Positions 17,247-25,437 of a stretch of 64,000 bases of DNA are shown one piece after another. Numbering within the stretch: the stretch's first letter is position 1; each line of letters begins with the position of its first letter. The stretch is from Pseudorhodoferax aquiterrae (GTDB lineage: Bacteria; Pseudomonadota; Gammaproteobacteria; Burkholderiales; Burkholderiaceae_C): positions 82,569 through 146,568 of the forward strand of contig NZ_BMYK01000014.1 in the NCBI RefSeq assembly GCF_014652235.1, written 5' to 3'. The notes under the pieces are model-generated. The model did not search any database, had not been told where the DNA came from, and was given only the letters and a program-made list of their open reading frames with translations. Position numbers and translations under genes: made by a program.

Positions 17247-18029
17247 ATGGAAAATCTCGACAATTCCATCGCTGCCCTCACCCGCTTCGACGCCCTCAAT
17301 CATGAACTGACAATTTTCATGAAGGCAATTGCGGATTGGCTCTCGACTCATCCAAGCTTAGTTGGTGGTAAATTTCCACTGCTACACACGGTTAAGTCAA
17401 GAGTAAAGGACAGAGAACATTTGAGAGAGAAGATAAACCGCAAGCAAGAGGAAGGCATACATGTAGACGGAAATAATCTTTCGCAAGAAATTACGGATTT
17501 AACGGGGGTGCGTGTTCTACATATTCACCAAGAGCAAGCCAAAAATATTCATGCGGCAATCATTCATAAAATTGACGTACTGAAGGACTGGGTCTTGCAC
17601 GAGCCGCCGAAAGCGTATACCTGGGATCCAGAATCAAAGCGATTCTTTGAAGAAATGGGCGTTGCCGTCGAAGTGAAAGAGTCCTTCTATACCAGCTTGC
17701 ACTATGTGGTCCGCCCCAAGGAAGGTTCTCCCTTAGTTTGCGAAATACAAGTCCGCACCCTGTTCGAAGAGATTTGGGGGGAGGTTGACCACTCGTTGAA
17801 CTATCCCGTAAAGTCGAAAAGTCTCGCTTGTAGGGAGCAGCTACTTGTACTCGCGAAAGTAGTGGGGGCCGGAAGTCGGCTGTTAGATTCAATATTTCGA
17901 ACTGAGAACCCCGTTGTGCTGCAGCCTATTGTCAAATCAGCGCTAGAAACTAATTTAAAAGAGGACAAAGCGGGGGCGCTTGTAGATATTGCGATGCCCG
18001 TTCCAGTCGTCACGGGATACGCAAAATAG
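17247..18029 (+). CDS. RelA/SpoT-domain nucleotide synthetase (small alarmone synthetase type)
   Basis: A 260-residue protein consisting of a single RelA/SpoT synthetase domain, without HD hydrolase, TGS or ACT parts. Active-site residues appear intact: the basic motif HTVKSRVKDREHLREK (Arg52, Lys54, Lys62), the metal-binding Asp84 in ITDLTGVRV, the G-loop Tyr148 in FYTSLHYVV, and Glu166 in CEIQVRT. Enzymes of this kind transfer pyrophosphate from ATP to GTP/GDP, to adenine nucleotides, or to tRNA CCA ends; the last two types act as growth-arresting toxins. The start eight bases after the ParA gene suggests coupling. In this island it is probably an abortive-infection effector controlled by the ATPase. 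The exact acceptor cannot be read from sequence. Confidence 0.85.
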   Translation: MENLDNSIAALTRFDALNHELTIFMKAIADWLSTHPSLVGGKFPLLHTVKSRVKDREHLREKINRKQEEGIHVDGNNLSQEITDLTGVRVLHIHQEQAKNIHAAIIHKIDVLKDWVLHEPPKAYTWDPESKRFFEEMGVAVEVKESFYTSLHYVVRPKEGSPLVCEIQVRTLFEEIWGEVDHSLNYPVKSKSLACREQLLVLAKVVGAGSRLLDSIFRTENPVVLQPIVKSALETNLKEDKAGALVDIAMPVPVVTGYAK

Positions 18030-18932
18030 TTATGTACTAACTTTCGATCTTTCCGCCATCCCCTCCACCAAGGCCCTCCCCCCCAACCCCAACGGCCTCT
18101 CCCGCGACCACACCACGTCCACGCAGAGCGCCATCCCGTTGTCCAGCGTCTTGAGCGGCAAGGCCACCAGCCGCTCCCGGTCCAGCCGCTCCTGCACCAG
18201 GCTGGTCGGCAGCCAGCCCCAGCCCAGGCCGGCCTCGAGCAGGCTCATCGCGGCCTCGGGGCTGTCGGTGTGCCACACGTGGCGGCCGAACACCACGCGC
18301 GGGTCGGCCACGCCGGCGTCGCGGCCCGCGATCACGATCTGGCGCGTGTTGGCCAGCTGCAGCGCGCCCAGGCCGCCCGGCTGATCGGCCTCGCCCAGCA
18401 AGCCATGGCCGGGCGCCACCACGGCCAGCAGCGTCTCGTTGCCGACCTGGCGGAAGGCCTCGCGCCCGTCCAGCCGCGGGCGCTCGAACACCAGGGCCAG
18501 CTGCGCGCGGCCGGTGTGCAGCATGGCCAGCGCATCGGCCTGGGGCGAGACCAGCACTTCCACGTCCAGCAACGGATGCTCGGCCGCCAGCTGCGCCAGC
18601 GGGCCGGTCCAGCGCGACGACAGCAGTTCGGGCGTGATGGCCAGAGTGAGCCGCTCCTCCAGCCCCTGCGTGAGGGCCAGCGCATGCGCGTCGAGCGCGC
18701 GCAGCTGCTGCGCGAGCTGCCGGGCCTGCGGCTCCAGCGCGCGCGCGGCGGCCGTGGGCTGGGGCTCGCGGCCGCTGCGGTCGAACAGCGGGATGGCCAG
18801 CTCGGCCTCCAGGTTGGCGATGGCCATGCTGACGGCCGAGGGCACACGGCCCAGCGAACGGGCGGCGGCGGAAAAAGAACCCTGGTCGAGCACGGCCAGG
18901 AACAGCAGCACGTTGTCGGAAGTGAACACCAT
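18030..18932 (-). CDS. LysR-family regulator, divergent from PACE efflux gene
   Basis: A 300-residue LysR regulator. The N-terminal helix-turn-helix is FLAVLDQGSFSAAARSLGRVPSAVSMAI and is followed by the usual linker and a periplasmic-binding-protein-like effector domain. It is divergent from the PACE-family efflux gene, an arrangement like AceR/AceI of Acinetobacter, so it probably activates that transporter. A T-N11-A palindrome lies between them. The last codons (ending KVST) are AT-rich and abut the stop of the island's final gene, so the natural C-terminus may have been replaced when the island inserted. Confidence 0.88.
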   Translation of the reverse strand: MVFTSDNVLLFLAVLDQGSFSAAARSLGRVPSAVSMAIANLEAELAIPLFDRSGREPQPTAAARALEPQARQLAQQLRALDAHALALTQGLEERLTLAITPELLSSRWTGPLAQLAAEHPLLDVEVLVSPQADALAMLHTGRAQLALVFERPRLDGREAFRQVGNETLLAVVAPGHGLLGEADQPGGLGALQLANTRQIVIAGRDAGVADPRVVFGRHVWHTDSPEAAMSLLEAGLGWGWLPTSLVQERLDRERLVALPLKTLDNGMALCVDVVWSRERPLGLGGRALVEGMAERSKVST

Positions 18933-18944
18933 CGCCGCAATCTA

Positions 18945-18957
18945 TCAGCTGCGCTGA
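18945..18957. promoter_or_regulatory. LysR-type T-N11-A palindrome between LysR and PACE genes
   Basis: TCAGC-TGC-GCTGA is a perfect 5-bp inverted repeat that fits the LysR T-N11-A rule and sits in the short divergent promoter region. Confidence 0.45.
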
Positions 18958-19004
18958 CATGAGTTGACTTTTTCTTTCAGCCGGCGCGCCATAAAGTGCC
19001 GGCC

Positions 19005-19436
19005 ATGCAAGGCATTCAACGCAAGATCGTCTACGTCACCCTCTACGAAGGGATCGCCATCCTGTGCGCCAGCGTGGGCCTGGCCGCCATGTCCGGTGCG
19101 GGCGCGGGGCAGTCCACGGTGCTGGCCACCATCGCCTCGGCCATCGCCATCGCCTGGAACCTGGTGTTCAACACGCTGTTCGAGGCCTGGGAGAAGCGCC
19201 AGCCCGTGCGCGGCCGCTCGCTCAAGCGGCGCATCGCCCATGCGCTGGGCTTCGAGGGCGGGCTCGCGTTCATCCTGGTGCCGGTGTTCGCCTGGTACCT
19301 GGGCGTGGGCCTGTGGGAGGCCCTGCTCTACGACGCGGCGCTGCTGCTGTTCTTCCTGGTCTACACCTTCGTCTTCAACTGGGGCTTCGACCGCGTATTC
19401 GGCCTGCCGGCCTCGGCCGCGGCGCAGCCGGCCTGA
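19005..19436 (+). CDS. PACE-family efflux transporter (AceI-like)
   Basis: A 143-residue four-helix membrane protein of the proteobacterial antimicrobial compound efflux family: two tandem BTP domains, each of two helices. The first shows VYVTLYEGIAILCA with its conserved Glu, then IAIAWNLVFNTLFEAWEKR; the second shows HALGFEGGLAFILVPVFAWY and LVYTFVFNWGFDRVFG. The repeated pattern of WN...N..FE and F.FNW..DR is diagnostic. These pumps export biocides such as chlorhexidine or short diamines using the proton gradient. The ATG at 19005 was preferred over an upstream GTG because it gives the standard N-terminus. Divergent LysR is the likely regulator. Confidence 0.9.
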   Translation: MQGIQRKIVYVTLYEGIAILCASVGLAAMSGAGAGQSTVLATIASAIAIAWNLVFNTLFEAWEKRQPVRGRSLKRRIAHALGFEGGLAFILVPVFAWYLGVGLWEALLYDAALLLFFLVYTFVFNWGFDRVFGLPASAAAQPA

Positions 19437-19454
19437 ACGCGGCGACGGCGCCGT

Positions 19455-20807
19455 TCAGAACGTCGCACGCGGCAACTGCTTCTCGGTGAACACCAGGTAG
19501 GCCCTGGCCTCGGCCGGGATCTCGGGCAGCGTGGCATTCCACTGCGCCCAGGCCTCGCGCAGCGCGGCGAACTGTGCGGGTTCGCGCTCCTTGCGGTTGG
19601 CGCGCTCGCGCGGGTCGGTGTCCAGATCGAACAGGTAGTCGTGGCCGTCCACGCTGAGGTACTTCCAGCGCCCGCGCATCGCCACCTTCTGGGCGCGGTG
19701 CGTCATGCGCCAGAACAGCAGGCGTTCGGCGCCCTGCTGCGCGGCGGCCGCATCGCCGGCCAGCAGCGGCAGCAGGCTCGCGCCGTCCAGCGGGTAGCCG
19801 GGGTGCGGCGCGGCGCCGGCGGCGGCCAGCATGGTGGCCGTCCAGTCCATGGTCTGGTTGGGCGTGGCGCACACGCTGCCGGGCGCGATCACGCGCGGCC
19901 AGCGCGCGAGCAGCGGCACGCGGATGCCGCCTTCCAGCAGGTCCATCTTCTGGCCCACGAGCGGCCAGTTGTTGGCGTAGCGCTCGCCGCCGTTGTCGCT
20001 CGTGAAAACCACCAGCGTGTTGTCGGCCATGCCGCGGCGCGCCAGTGCGTACAGCACCCAGCCGATGCCCTCGTCCATGTGGTGCACCATGCGCTGGTAG
20101 GTCTGGAGCGAACCGCCGTCGGTGTGCTTGCCCACGCCGGCGATGCGGCGCGATTCGGCGGCGTCGTCGCGCGTGAGCCAGGGCCAGTGCGGCGCGCTGT
20201 AGTGCAGGCTCAGCAGGAAGGGCCGGTCGGCCGGCTGTTCGTCGATGAAGCGCACGGCCCTGCGGCTCAGCAGGTCGGTCAGGTAGCCCTCTTCGCGGAT
20301 GGGCGTGTCGTCCTGCCAGAGGTCGGGCTGGCCGCGCGGGTTGCAGTGCGCGAAGTAGTCGTTGCCGCCCGCGTGGAAGCCGTAGAACTGCTGGTAGCCC
20401 GACAGCCTGGGCGAGAAGTGGGGCGGGTAGCCCAGGTGCCACTTGCCGAACAGCGCCGTGGTGTAGCCCGCAGCGGCCAGCAGCGAGGCCAGGCTGGGGT
20501 GCCCGGGCGGCAGGCCCAGCACCTTGTCCTCGGCCACGGTGGGGATGGGCTCCTCGGCGCCGCCGCGCAGCCGGTACTGCCAGCGCCCCGTGGCCAGCGC
20601 GAAGCGCGTGGGCGAGCACACGGCCGAGTTGGCGTAGCCGCGCGTGAAGCGCATGCCCGCGCGGGCCAGGCGGTCCAGGTTCGGCGAGACATCGGCGGGC
20701 CGGCCTTCGGCGTCGCGCGCGCCCGTGCAGCCCAGGTCGGCATAGCCCAGGTCGTCGGCCAGGATGAAGACGATGTTGGGGCGCGGGGCGCCGGGCCTGG
20801 CGCTCAT
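19455..20807 (-). CDS. Arylsulfatase-type sulfatase
   Basis: A 450-residue sulfatase. PNIVFILADDLGYADLG near the N-terminus supplies the metal-binding Asp pair. The sulfatase signature CSPTR with Cys64 is the site of conversion to formylglycine by FGE. FGKWHLGY and the later SDNGG motif complete the metal and substrate site. There is no signal peptide, so it is predicted cytoplasmic, which fits Cys-type maturation by FGE in the cytosol. The ATG overlaps the stop of the upstream tctC gene by four bases. The operon contains a second sulfatase and a binding protein under a LysR regulator, so a sulfated or related organic ester is probably imported or processed. Confidence 0.9.
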   Translation of the reverse strand: MSARPGAPRPNIVFILADDLGYADLGCTGARDAEGRPADVSPNLDRLARAGMRFTRGYANSAVCSPTRFALATGRWQYRLRGGAEEPIPTVAEDKVLGLPPGHPSLASLLAAAGYTTALFGKWHLGYPPHFSPRLSGYQQFYGFHAGGNDYFAHCNPRGQPDLWQDDTPIREEGYLTDLLSRRAVRFIDEQPADRPFLLSLHYSAPHWPWLTRDDAAESRRIAGVGKHTDGGSLQTYQRMVHHMDEGIGWVLYALARRGMADNTLVVFTSDNGGERYANNWPLVGQKMDLLEGGIRVPLLARWPRVIAPGSVCATPNQTMDWTATMLAAAGAAPHPGYPLDGASLLPLLAGDAAAAQQGAERLLFWRMTHRAQKVAMRGRWKYLSVDGHDYLFDLDTDPRERANRKEREPAQFAALREAWAQWNATLPEIPAEARAYLVFTEKQLPRATF

Positions 20808-21778
20808 TGCAGGGTGATGTTGCTGCGGTGGGCCAGCGCGTTGAACTTGCTCAGGCTCTGCACCACGAAGTCCTGCGTCTGCGCCGGGCTCAGGCTGCCG
20901 GGCAGCTGGCCCGCGGCCTCGAGCGCCGCCTTCACCTCGGGCGTGGTCAGCGCCGCGGCGATGGCCGCGTGCAGCTTGCCGACCACGGCGGCGTCCGTGC
21001 CCGCGGGCACGGCGGCCACGAAGAACTGCGTGGCGTCGTAGCCCTTGAGGCCGGCCTCGGCCATGGTCGGCACATCGGGCAGGCTGGGAATGCGGAACGG
21101 CGTGGTGACGGCATAGGCGCGCAGCTTGCCGGCCTTGATCTGCGCCAGCACCGGCGTCACGCCCAGCATGCCCAGCGAGACCTGGCCGCCCACCACGTCG
21201 GTCACGGCCTGGCCGCCGCCCTTGTAGGGCACGTGCACCATGCGGGTGCCGGCCATGGTGTTGAAGAGCTCGCCCGCCAGGTGCTGGCCCGTGCCGGTGC
21301 CCGAGCTTGCGAAGTTCCAGCGGTCGGGCTCCTTCTTCATCGCGGCGATGAGGTCCTTGAGCTGCGGCGGCGTGCCCGCAGCCGCGCCCACGAAGACGAT
21401 GGGGCCTTGCGACAGCAGCGCCACGGCCGCCAGCTCGCGGCCGATCTCGGGCTGGCGCTGCGCATGCAGCACGGGGCCGGGCACGGTGACCAGGGTGTAG
21501 CCGTCGCTGCCGGCGCGCGCGGCGTACTGCAGCGCCAGCGCGCCCGAGGCGCCGGGCCGGTTGTCGACGACGATGGACTGGCCGATCCGGTCTGCCACCA
21601 CGCGCGCCACGGCGCGCGTGAGCACGTCGACCGAGCCGCCCGGCACGAAGCCCACGATCCAGGTGATGGGCTTGGCCGTGGGCCAGGGCTTGGGGGCTTC
21701 GGCGTGCGCGGCGAGTGCCGCGAGCGCGAGGGCGCAGCCGGCGAAGGCGCGGCGGGTGAAGACGGAACGCAAGGTCAT
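20804..21778 (-). CDS. Bug/TctC-family periplasmic solute receptor in sulfatase operon
   Basis: A 324-residue extracytoplasmic binding protein. The signal peptide is FTRRAFAGCALALAALAAHA. Bug-family marks are PITWIVGFVPGGSVDVLTRAV, VVDNRPGASGALALQY, and HVPYKGGGQAVTDVVGGQVSLG, which together form the carboxylate-binding cleft. The receptors serve tripartite tricarboxylate transporters with TctA/TctB membrane subunits; none is encoded here, as is usual for the many orphan Bug proteins of this group. CGGAG precedes the ATG. It is placed between two sulfatase genes, so its ligand may be a sulfated or aromatic acid. Confidence 0.9.
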   Translation of the reverse strand: MTLRSVFTRRAFAGCALALAALAAHAEAPKPWPTAKPITWIVGFVPGGSVDVLTRAVARVVADRIGQSIVVDNRPGASGALALQYAARAGSDGYTLVTVPGPVLHAQRQPEIGRELAAVALLSQGPIVFVGAAAGTPPQLKDLIAAMKKEPDRWNFASSGTGTGQHLAGELFNTMAGTRMVHVPYKGGGQAVTDVVGGQVSLGMLGVTPVLAQIKAGKLRAYAVTTPFRIPSLPDVPTMAEAGLKGYDATQFFVAAVPAGTDAAVVGKLHAAIAAALTTPEVKAALEAAGQLPGSLSPAQTQDFVVQSLSKFNALAHRSNITLQ

Positions 21779-21806
21779 GGCGGTTCTCCGGATGGTTCAG
21801 GATCAA

Positions 21807-23138
21807 TCAGGCGGGGTCTTTGGCGCCGGGCCGGGTGTGGGGGTGCAGTTCGGCGCTGTCGTTGAAGGCCTTGACCATGCGCAGCATGGGGCCCATGACC
21901 CATGTGTTGAAGACCAGCACGTCGCTCTCCTCCTTGGGGTCGCGCGTGAGGTTGAACAGGTAGGGCGATTCGAGCTTGCCCTTGCCCTCGTTGACCTCGG
22001 GCTCCCAGTAGAAGTGCAGCTTCCAGTCGCGCCACTTCAGGGCCCGCATCTCCTGCTTGATGTAGAAGATGAAGCCCTCGCGCGCGGACTTGCTGTCCTG
22101 CGCGCCGAACAGGAAGTCGCGCTGGTCCACGCCGTCGATGGGCCGGTCGGCCGGCAAGGCGGCACCGGCCACCCGCGCCAGCGTGGTGAAGAGGTCGGTC
22201 ACGTGCACGATCTCGTTGCTCACGCGGCCGGGCTGGATGCGGCCGGGCCAGCGCGCGATGAAGGGCACGCGCAGGCTGCCTTCCATGGCCGTGTGGTAGG
22301 TGCCGCGCCAGGGGCCGGCCGTGCCGCGGTAGGGCTGGCGGAACTCGGGGCCGTTGTCGCTGCAGAAGATGAACAAGGTGTCCTGCGCGATGCCCAGGCG
22401 CTCGACCTCGTCGACGACCTGGCCCACGCGGTGGTCCATCTCGGCCATGGAATCGGCGAAGTCGCCGTGGCCGGTGCGGCCCGCGAAGTCGGCGTGCGGC
22501 AGCGTCGGGAAGTGCAGGTGCACCATCGGGAAGTACAGGAAGAAGGGCTTGCCGGCCGCCACGTTGCGCTGCATGAAGGTGCATGCGCGCTGCACCAGTT
22601 CGGCGTCGATGCCGCGGCGCGCGTCCAGGTCGTAGAGCTTGACCTGCTGCGTCGGCTCGCCGGCCTTGCCTTCCATGATGAAGGGCAGATCGGCCACCGT
22701 CGGGTCGTAGCCGATGCTGGAGGTGAACTGGCTTTCGTCGGTGGTACGCGGGATGCCGTACCAGTGGTCGAAGCCGCGGTCCGAGGGGTAGCGGCCCTCC
22801 ACGTCGCCCAGGTGCCACTTGCCGTAGTGGGCCGTGGCATAGCCCTGCTGCGCGAGCAGCTGCGCCAGCGTGATCTCCCAGCGCGTGAGGCCTTGCGGCA
22901 GGCCGGGCGGCACGGACTGCAGGCTGCCCGTGCGGATCGGGTGGCGGCCGGTCATGAGCGCCGAGCGCGTGGGCACGCAGTCGCTTTCCACGTTGAAGTT
23001 CTGCAGCAGCAGGCCTTCGCGCGCCAGTGCGTCGATGCGCGGTGTGGGGGCGCCGCGCAGCGCGCCGCCGCCGTAGCAGCCCAGTTCGCCCCAGCCGAGG
23101 TTGTCGGCCAGGATCAGAACGATGTTCGGAGAAGACAT
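21807..23138 (-). CDS. Arylsulfatase-type sulfatase
   Basis: A 443-residue sulfatase with SSPNIVLILADNLGWGELGC at the N-terminus, and the maturation motif CVPTR with Cys54, the future formylglycine. YGKWHLGD and CSDNGPEFR are further active-site motifs. The second metal-binding Asp of the usual LADDLG is Asn here, as found in part of the family. No signal peptide is seen. It is the first structural gene after the LysR regulator and is followed by tctC (28 bases) and a second, different sulfatase. The two sulfatases share only family motifs, so they are not a recent duplicate. Confidence 0.9.
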   Translation of the reverse strand: MSSPNIVLILADNLGWGELGCYGGGALRGAPTPRIDALAREGLLLQNFNVESDCVPTRSALMTGRHPIRTGSLQSVPPGLPQGLTRWEITLAQLLAQQGYATAHYGKWHLGDVEGRYPSDRGFDHWYGIPRTTDESQFTSSIGYDPTVADLPFIMEGKAGEPTQQVKLYDLDARRGIDAELVQRACTFMQRNVAAGKPFFLYFPMVHLHFPTLPHADFAGRTGHGDFADSMAEMDHRVGQVVDEVERLGIAQDTLFIFCSDNGPEFRQPYRGTAGPWRGTYHTAMEGSLRVPFIARWPGRIQPGRVSNEIVHVTDLFTTLARVAGAALPADRPIDGVDQRDFLFGAQDSKSAREGFIFYIKQEMRALKWRDWKLHFYWEPEVNEGKGKLESPYLFNLTRDPKEESDVLVFNTWVMGPMLRMVKAFNDSAELHPHTRPGAKDPA

Positions 23139-23230
23139 GTGAAGCCCAGGACAGTCGTGAAGGCTTCATCCTCATGCGAGATGCGCGCCGCCAGCATTCC
23201 TGGCGGGCGCAAAAGCATGAACTCAGGGAA

Positions 23231-24148
23231 TCATCGGTCGCTCGACGGCAGTGGCGCGGGCCGCTGGTCGAGCACGAGCTGGCGGAAGGCCGCCATGAGC
23301 GGCGTCCACTGGGCCTGCGGGTGCGACAGCAGCACCTGGCTGCGCTGGATGGCGAACTCGCGCAGCGGCAGCGGCTGCACACGGCCGAGCCAGCTGCGCA
23401 GCGCCGAGGCCGGCACGAGGGCGAGCAGGTCGGTGGCCATGAGCACGCCCATCACGGCCTCCGAGGTGTATTCGACCTCCACGCAGACATGCGGGCGCGG
23501 TGCCGCGTGCCGCGCGAAGATCTCCAGCACATGGCGCCGGGCCGCGCTCTGCGCCGACGGCATGACCCAGCCGTAGGGCGTGAGGTCGTGGATGGCGGGC
23601 GCGGCCAGGCGCAGCAGCGGGTGGTCGGCCCGCACCACCACGTGCATGCGGTCCTCGCCGATGTCGATCCTGGTGCAGCTCAGCGCCTGGCCGCTGTAGG
23701 TGGGCACGACGGCCAGGTCGAGCTCGCCGTTCTCGACCTGGTCGTGGAGCAGGTCGGACTTGCCGATCTCGAGCTGCAGCCGCATGGCGGGGCGCCGGCG
23801 CACCAGCTCGGCGATCGCGCGCACCGCGATGCTGTCGGCGGCCGGGCTCGTGATGCCCAGGCGCAGCAGGCCGGCGTGGCGCGCGCGCAGGTCGGTGGCC
23901 AGGCGCACGAGCTCGAAGTGCTGGGCCTCGAAGCGCCGTGCGGTCTCCAGGAACATCTGGCCCTCCCCGGTCAGCCGCGCCCCCTTGGCGCCGCGCTCCA
24001 GCAGGGGCACACCGACTTCCTGCTCCAGCCGCCGGATCGCCTTGGAGATGGCGGGCTGGGTCTGGCCCACCTTCTCGGCGGCCCGGCTCACGCTGCCGCA
24101 GCGCACCACCTCGATGAAGGTGGCGACGTCGTTGTTGAAGAAGTTCAT
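23231..24148 (-). CDS. LysR-family regulator of the sulfatase operon
   Basis: A 305-residue LysR regulator. I start it at 24148 (MNFFNNDVATFIEVVRCGSV), the normal LysR opening. The helix-turn-helix is VSRAAEKVGQTQPAISKAIRRLE. The effector domain follows with GLLRLGITSPAADSIAVRAI, and later VMPSAQSAARRHVLEIFARH, resembling the GbpR/CbbR-like group that binds aromatic or sugar acids. It lies 92 bases upstream of the first sulfatase on the same strand and probably controls it. Confidence 0.9.
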   Translation of the reverse strand: MNFFNNDVATFIEVVRCGSVSRAAEKVGQTQPAISKAIRRLEQEVGVPLLERGAKGARLTGEGQMFLETARRFEAQHFELVRLATDLRARHAGLLRLGITSPAADSIAVRAIAELVRRRPAMRLQLEIGKSDLLHDQVENGELDLAVVPTYSGQALSCTRIDIGEDRMHVVVRADHPLLRLAAPAIHDLTPYGWVMPSAQSAARRHVLEIFARHAAPRPHVCVEVEYTSEAVMGVLMATDLLALVPASALRSWLGRVQPLPLREFAIQRSQVLLSHPQAQWTPLMAAFRQLVLDQRPAPLPSSDR

Positions 24149-24316
24149 GGTCCGCGGGAAATGCAAGCTTCGGTCCCGTGGCATGGTAGGGCCGCGGCGC
24201 AGGCGGTCGGCGGCGGTGCGTCCAGCGGGTGGCCGTGGCGCGAGGGTGCCGGCGACCGGGCCCTACACTGGCCCGGCGGGAGCGCCGGGCTCCCGGCATC
24301 CCTGACGGAGGATTTC

Positions 24317-24373
24317 ATGCTGCCCCTGCGCTGCAACCGCACCGAACCCGCCATGGCCCGAAAGCGCCGCTGA
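24317..24373 (+). CDS. Possible 18-residue leader peptide before Pta-like gene
   Basis: A short frame with a strong GGAGG site six bases before its ATG encodes MLPLRCNRTEPAMARKRR and stops one base before the start of the Pta-like gene. The main gene has no good ribosome site of its own, so its translation may depend on reading this leader. No attenuator hairpin is obvious. Confidence 0.4.
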   Translation: MLPLRCNRTEPAMARKRR

Positions 24374-24374
24374 C

Positions 24375-25319
24375 ATGGCGCAGGCGACCCACCCCCATTA
24401 CGACCGCCTGATCGCCGCCGCCCGCGCGCTGCCGCCGCTGCGCATGGCGGTGGTACACCCGACCAACGCCGTGGCGCTGCAGGCCGCCCTGGAGTCGGCC
24501 CGGCTCGGCCTGATCACGCCCTTGCTGGTCGGCCCGCGCACGAAGATCGACGCCGCCGCGCATGAACTCGGCGCCGACCTGTCCGGCGTCGAATGCGTGG
24601 ACGCGCCGCACAGCCATGCCGCGGCCGAGGCCGCCGTGGCCCTGGTGCACGAGGGCCGCGCCGACGCGCTCATGAAGGGCAGCCTGCACACCGACGAGCT
24701 GATGGGCGCGGTGGTGCGGCGCGAGGGCGGGCTGCGCACGGGCCGGCGCATCAGCCACTGCTTCGTGATGGACGTGCCGGGCCATGCGCAGCCGCTGGTC
24801 ATCAGCGATGCGGCCGTCAACATCGCGCCCACGCTGGAGGAGAAGGTCGACATCGTGCAGAACGCGATCGACCTGGCCCACGCGCTGCGCTTTCCGGCCG
24901 TGCGCGTGGCCCTGCTCTCGGCCATGGAGACCGTGAACCCGCGCGTGCCCTCCACGCTGGACGCGGCCGCGCTGTGCAAGATGGCCGACCGAGGGCAGAT
25001 CACGGGCGCCGTGCTGGACGGCCCGCTGGCCATGGACAACGCCATCGATGCCGAGGCCGCGCGCATCAAGGGCATCGTCTCGCCCGTGGCGGGCGTCGCC
25101 AACGTGTTGATCGTGCCGGACCTGGACGCCGGCAACATGCTGGCCAAGAGCCTGAGCTTCCTGGCCGGCGCCTACGCAGCCGGCATCGTGCTGGGCGCCA
25201 AGGTGCCCATCGTGCTGACCAGCCGGGCCGACGGCGAGACGGCGCGGCTGGCCTCCTGCGCGCTGGCCGCCATGGTGGCGCAGGCGGCGCGGGCCGGCAG
25301 CATCAAGGCGGTGGGCTGA
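24375..25319 (+). CDS. Phosphate acetyl/butyryltransferase-family protein
   Basis: A 314-residue protein matching the C-terminal Pta/Ptb domain of bifunctional enoyl-CoA hydratase/phosphate acetyltransferases. Marks are [34 protein letters not shown], the [14 protein letters not shown] strand, [12 protein letters not shown], and [20 protein letters not shown]. The enzyme exchanges CoA and phosphate on short acyl groups. An acetate kinase gene, the usual partner, is not nearby. Its start depends on the leader frame that ends one base earlier. Confidence 0.88.
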   Translation: MAQATHPHYDRLIAAARALPPLRMAVVHPTNAVALQAALESARLGLITPLLVGPRTKIDAAAHELGADLSGVECVDAPHSHAAAEAAVALVHEGRADALMKGSLHTDELMGAVVRREGGLRTGRRISHCFVMDVPGHAQPLVISDAAVNIAPTLEEKVDIVQNAIDLAHALRFPAVRVALLSAMETVNPRVPSTLDAAALCKMADRGQITGAVLDGPLAMDNAIDAEAARIKGIVSPVAGVANVLIVPDLDAGNMLAKSLSFLAGAYAAGIVLGAKVPIVLTSRADGETARLASCALAAMVAQAARAGSIKAVG

Positions 25320-25437
25320 GAACTCCTGCAACCGTCCCCGCCGCTTCAGACGCCAACGGCGCATCGGCATTTTTGTGTCCAAACCGGGCGGTCATGGCGT
25401 GCGTGGACAATCGCGCCCTCTCCAGCCGAGGAATACC

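Larger units (their letters stand above)
14256..18032. mobile_element. AT-rich defence island (Kiwa plus ParA/RelA-SpoT module)
   Basis: Base composition drops sharply from about 14.29 kb to 18.03 kb compared with both flanks, and all four genes run on the plus strand with short gaps or overlaps. No integrase, tRNA or clear direct repeats mark the ends, so the borders are given by composition: the left one lies after the permease relic and the right one inside the last codons of a LysR gene. The first 350 bases hold no gene; I cannot name a promoter there with confidence. Confidence 0.7.
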
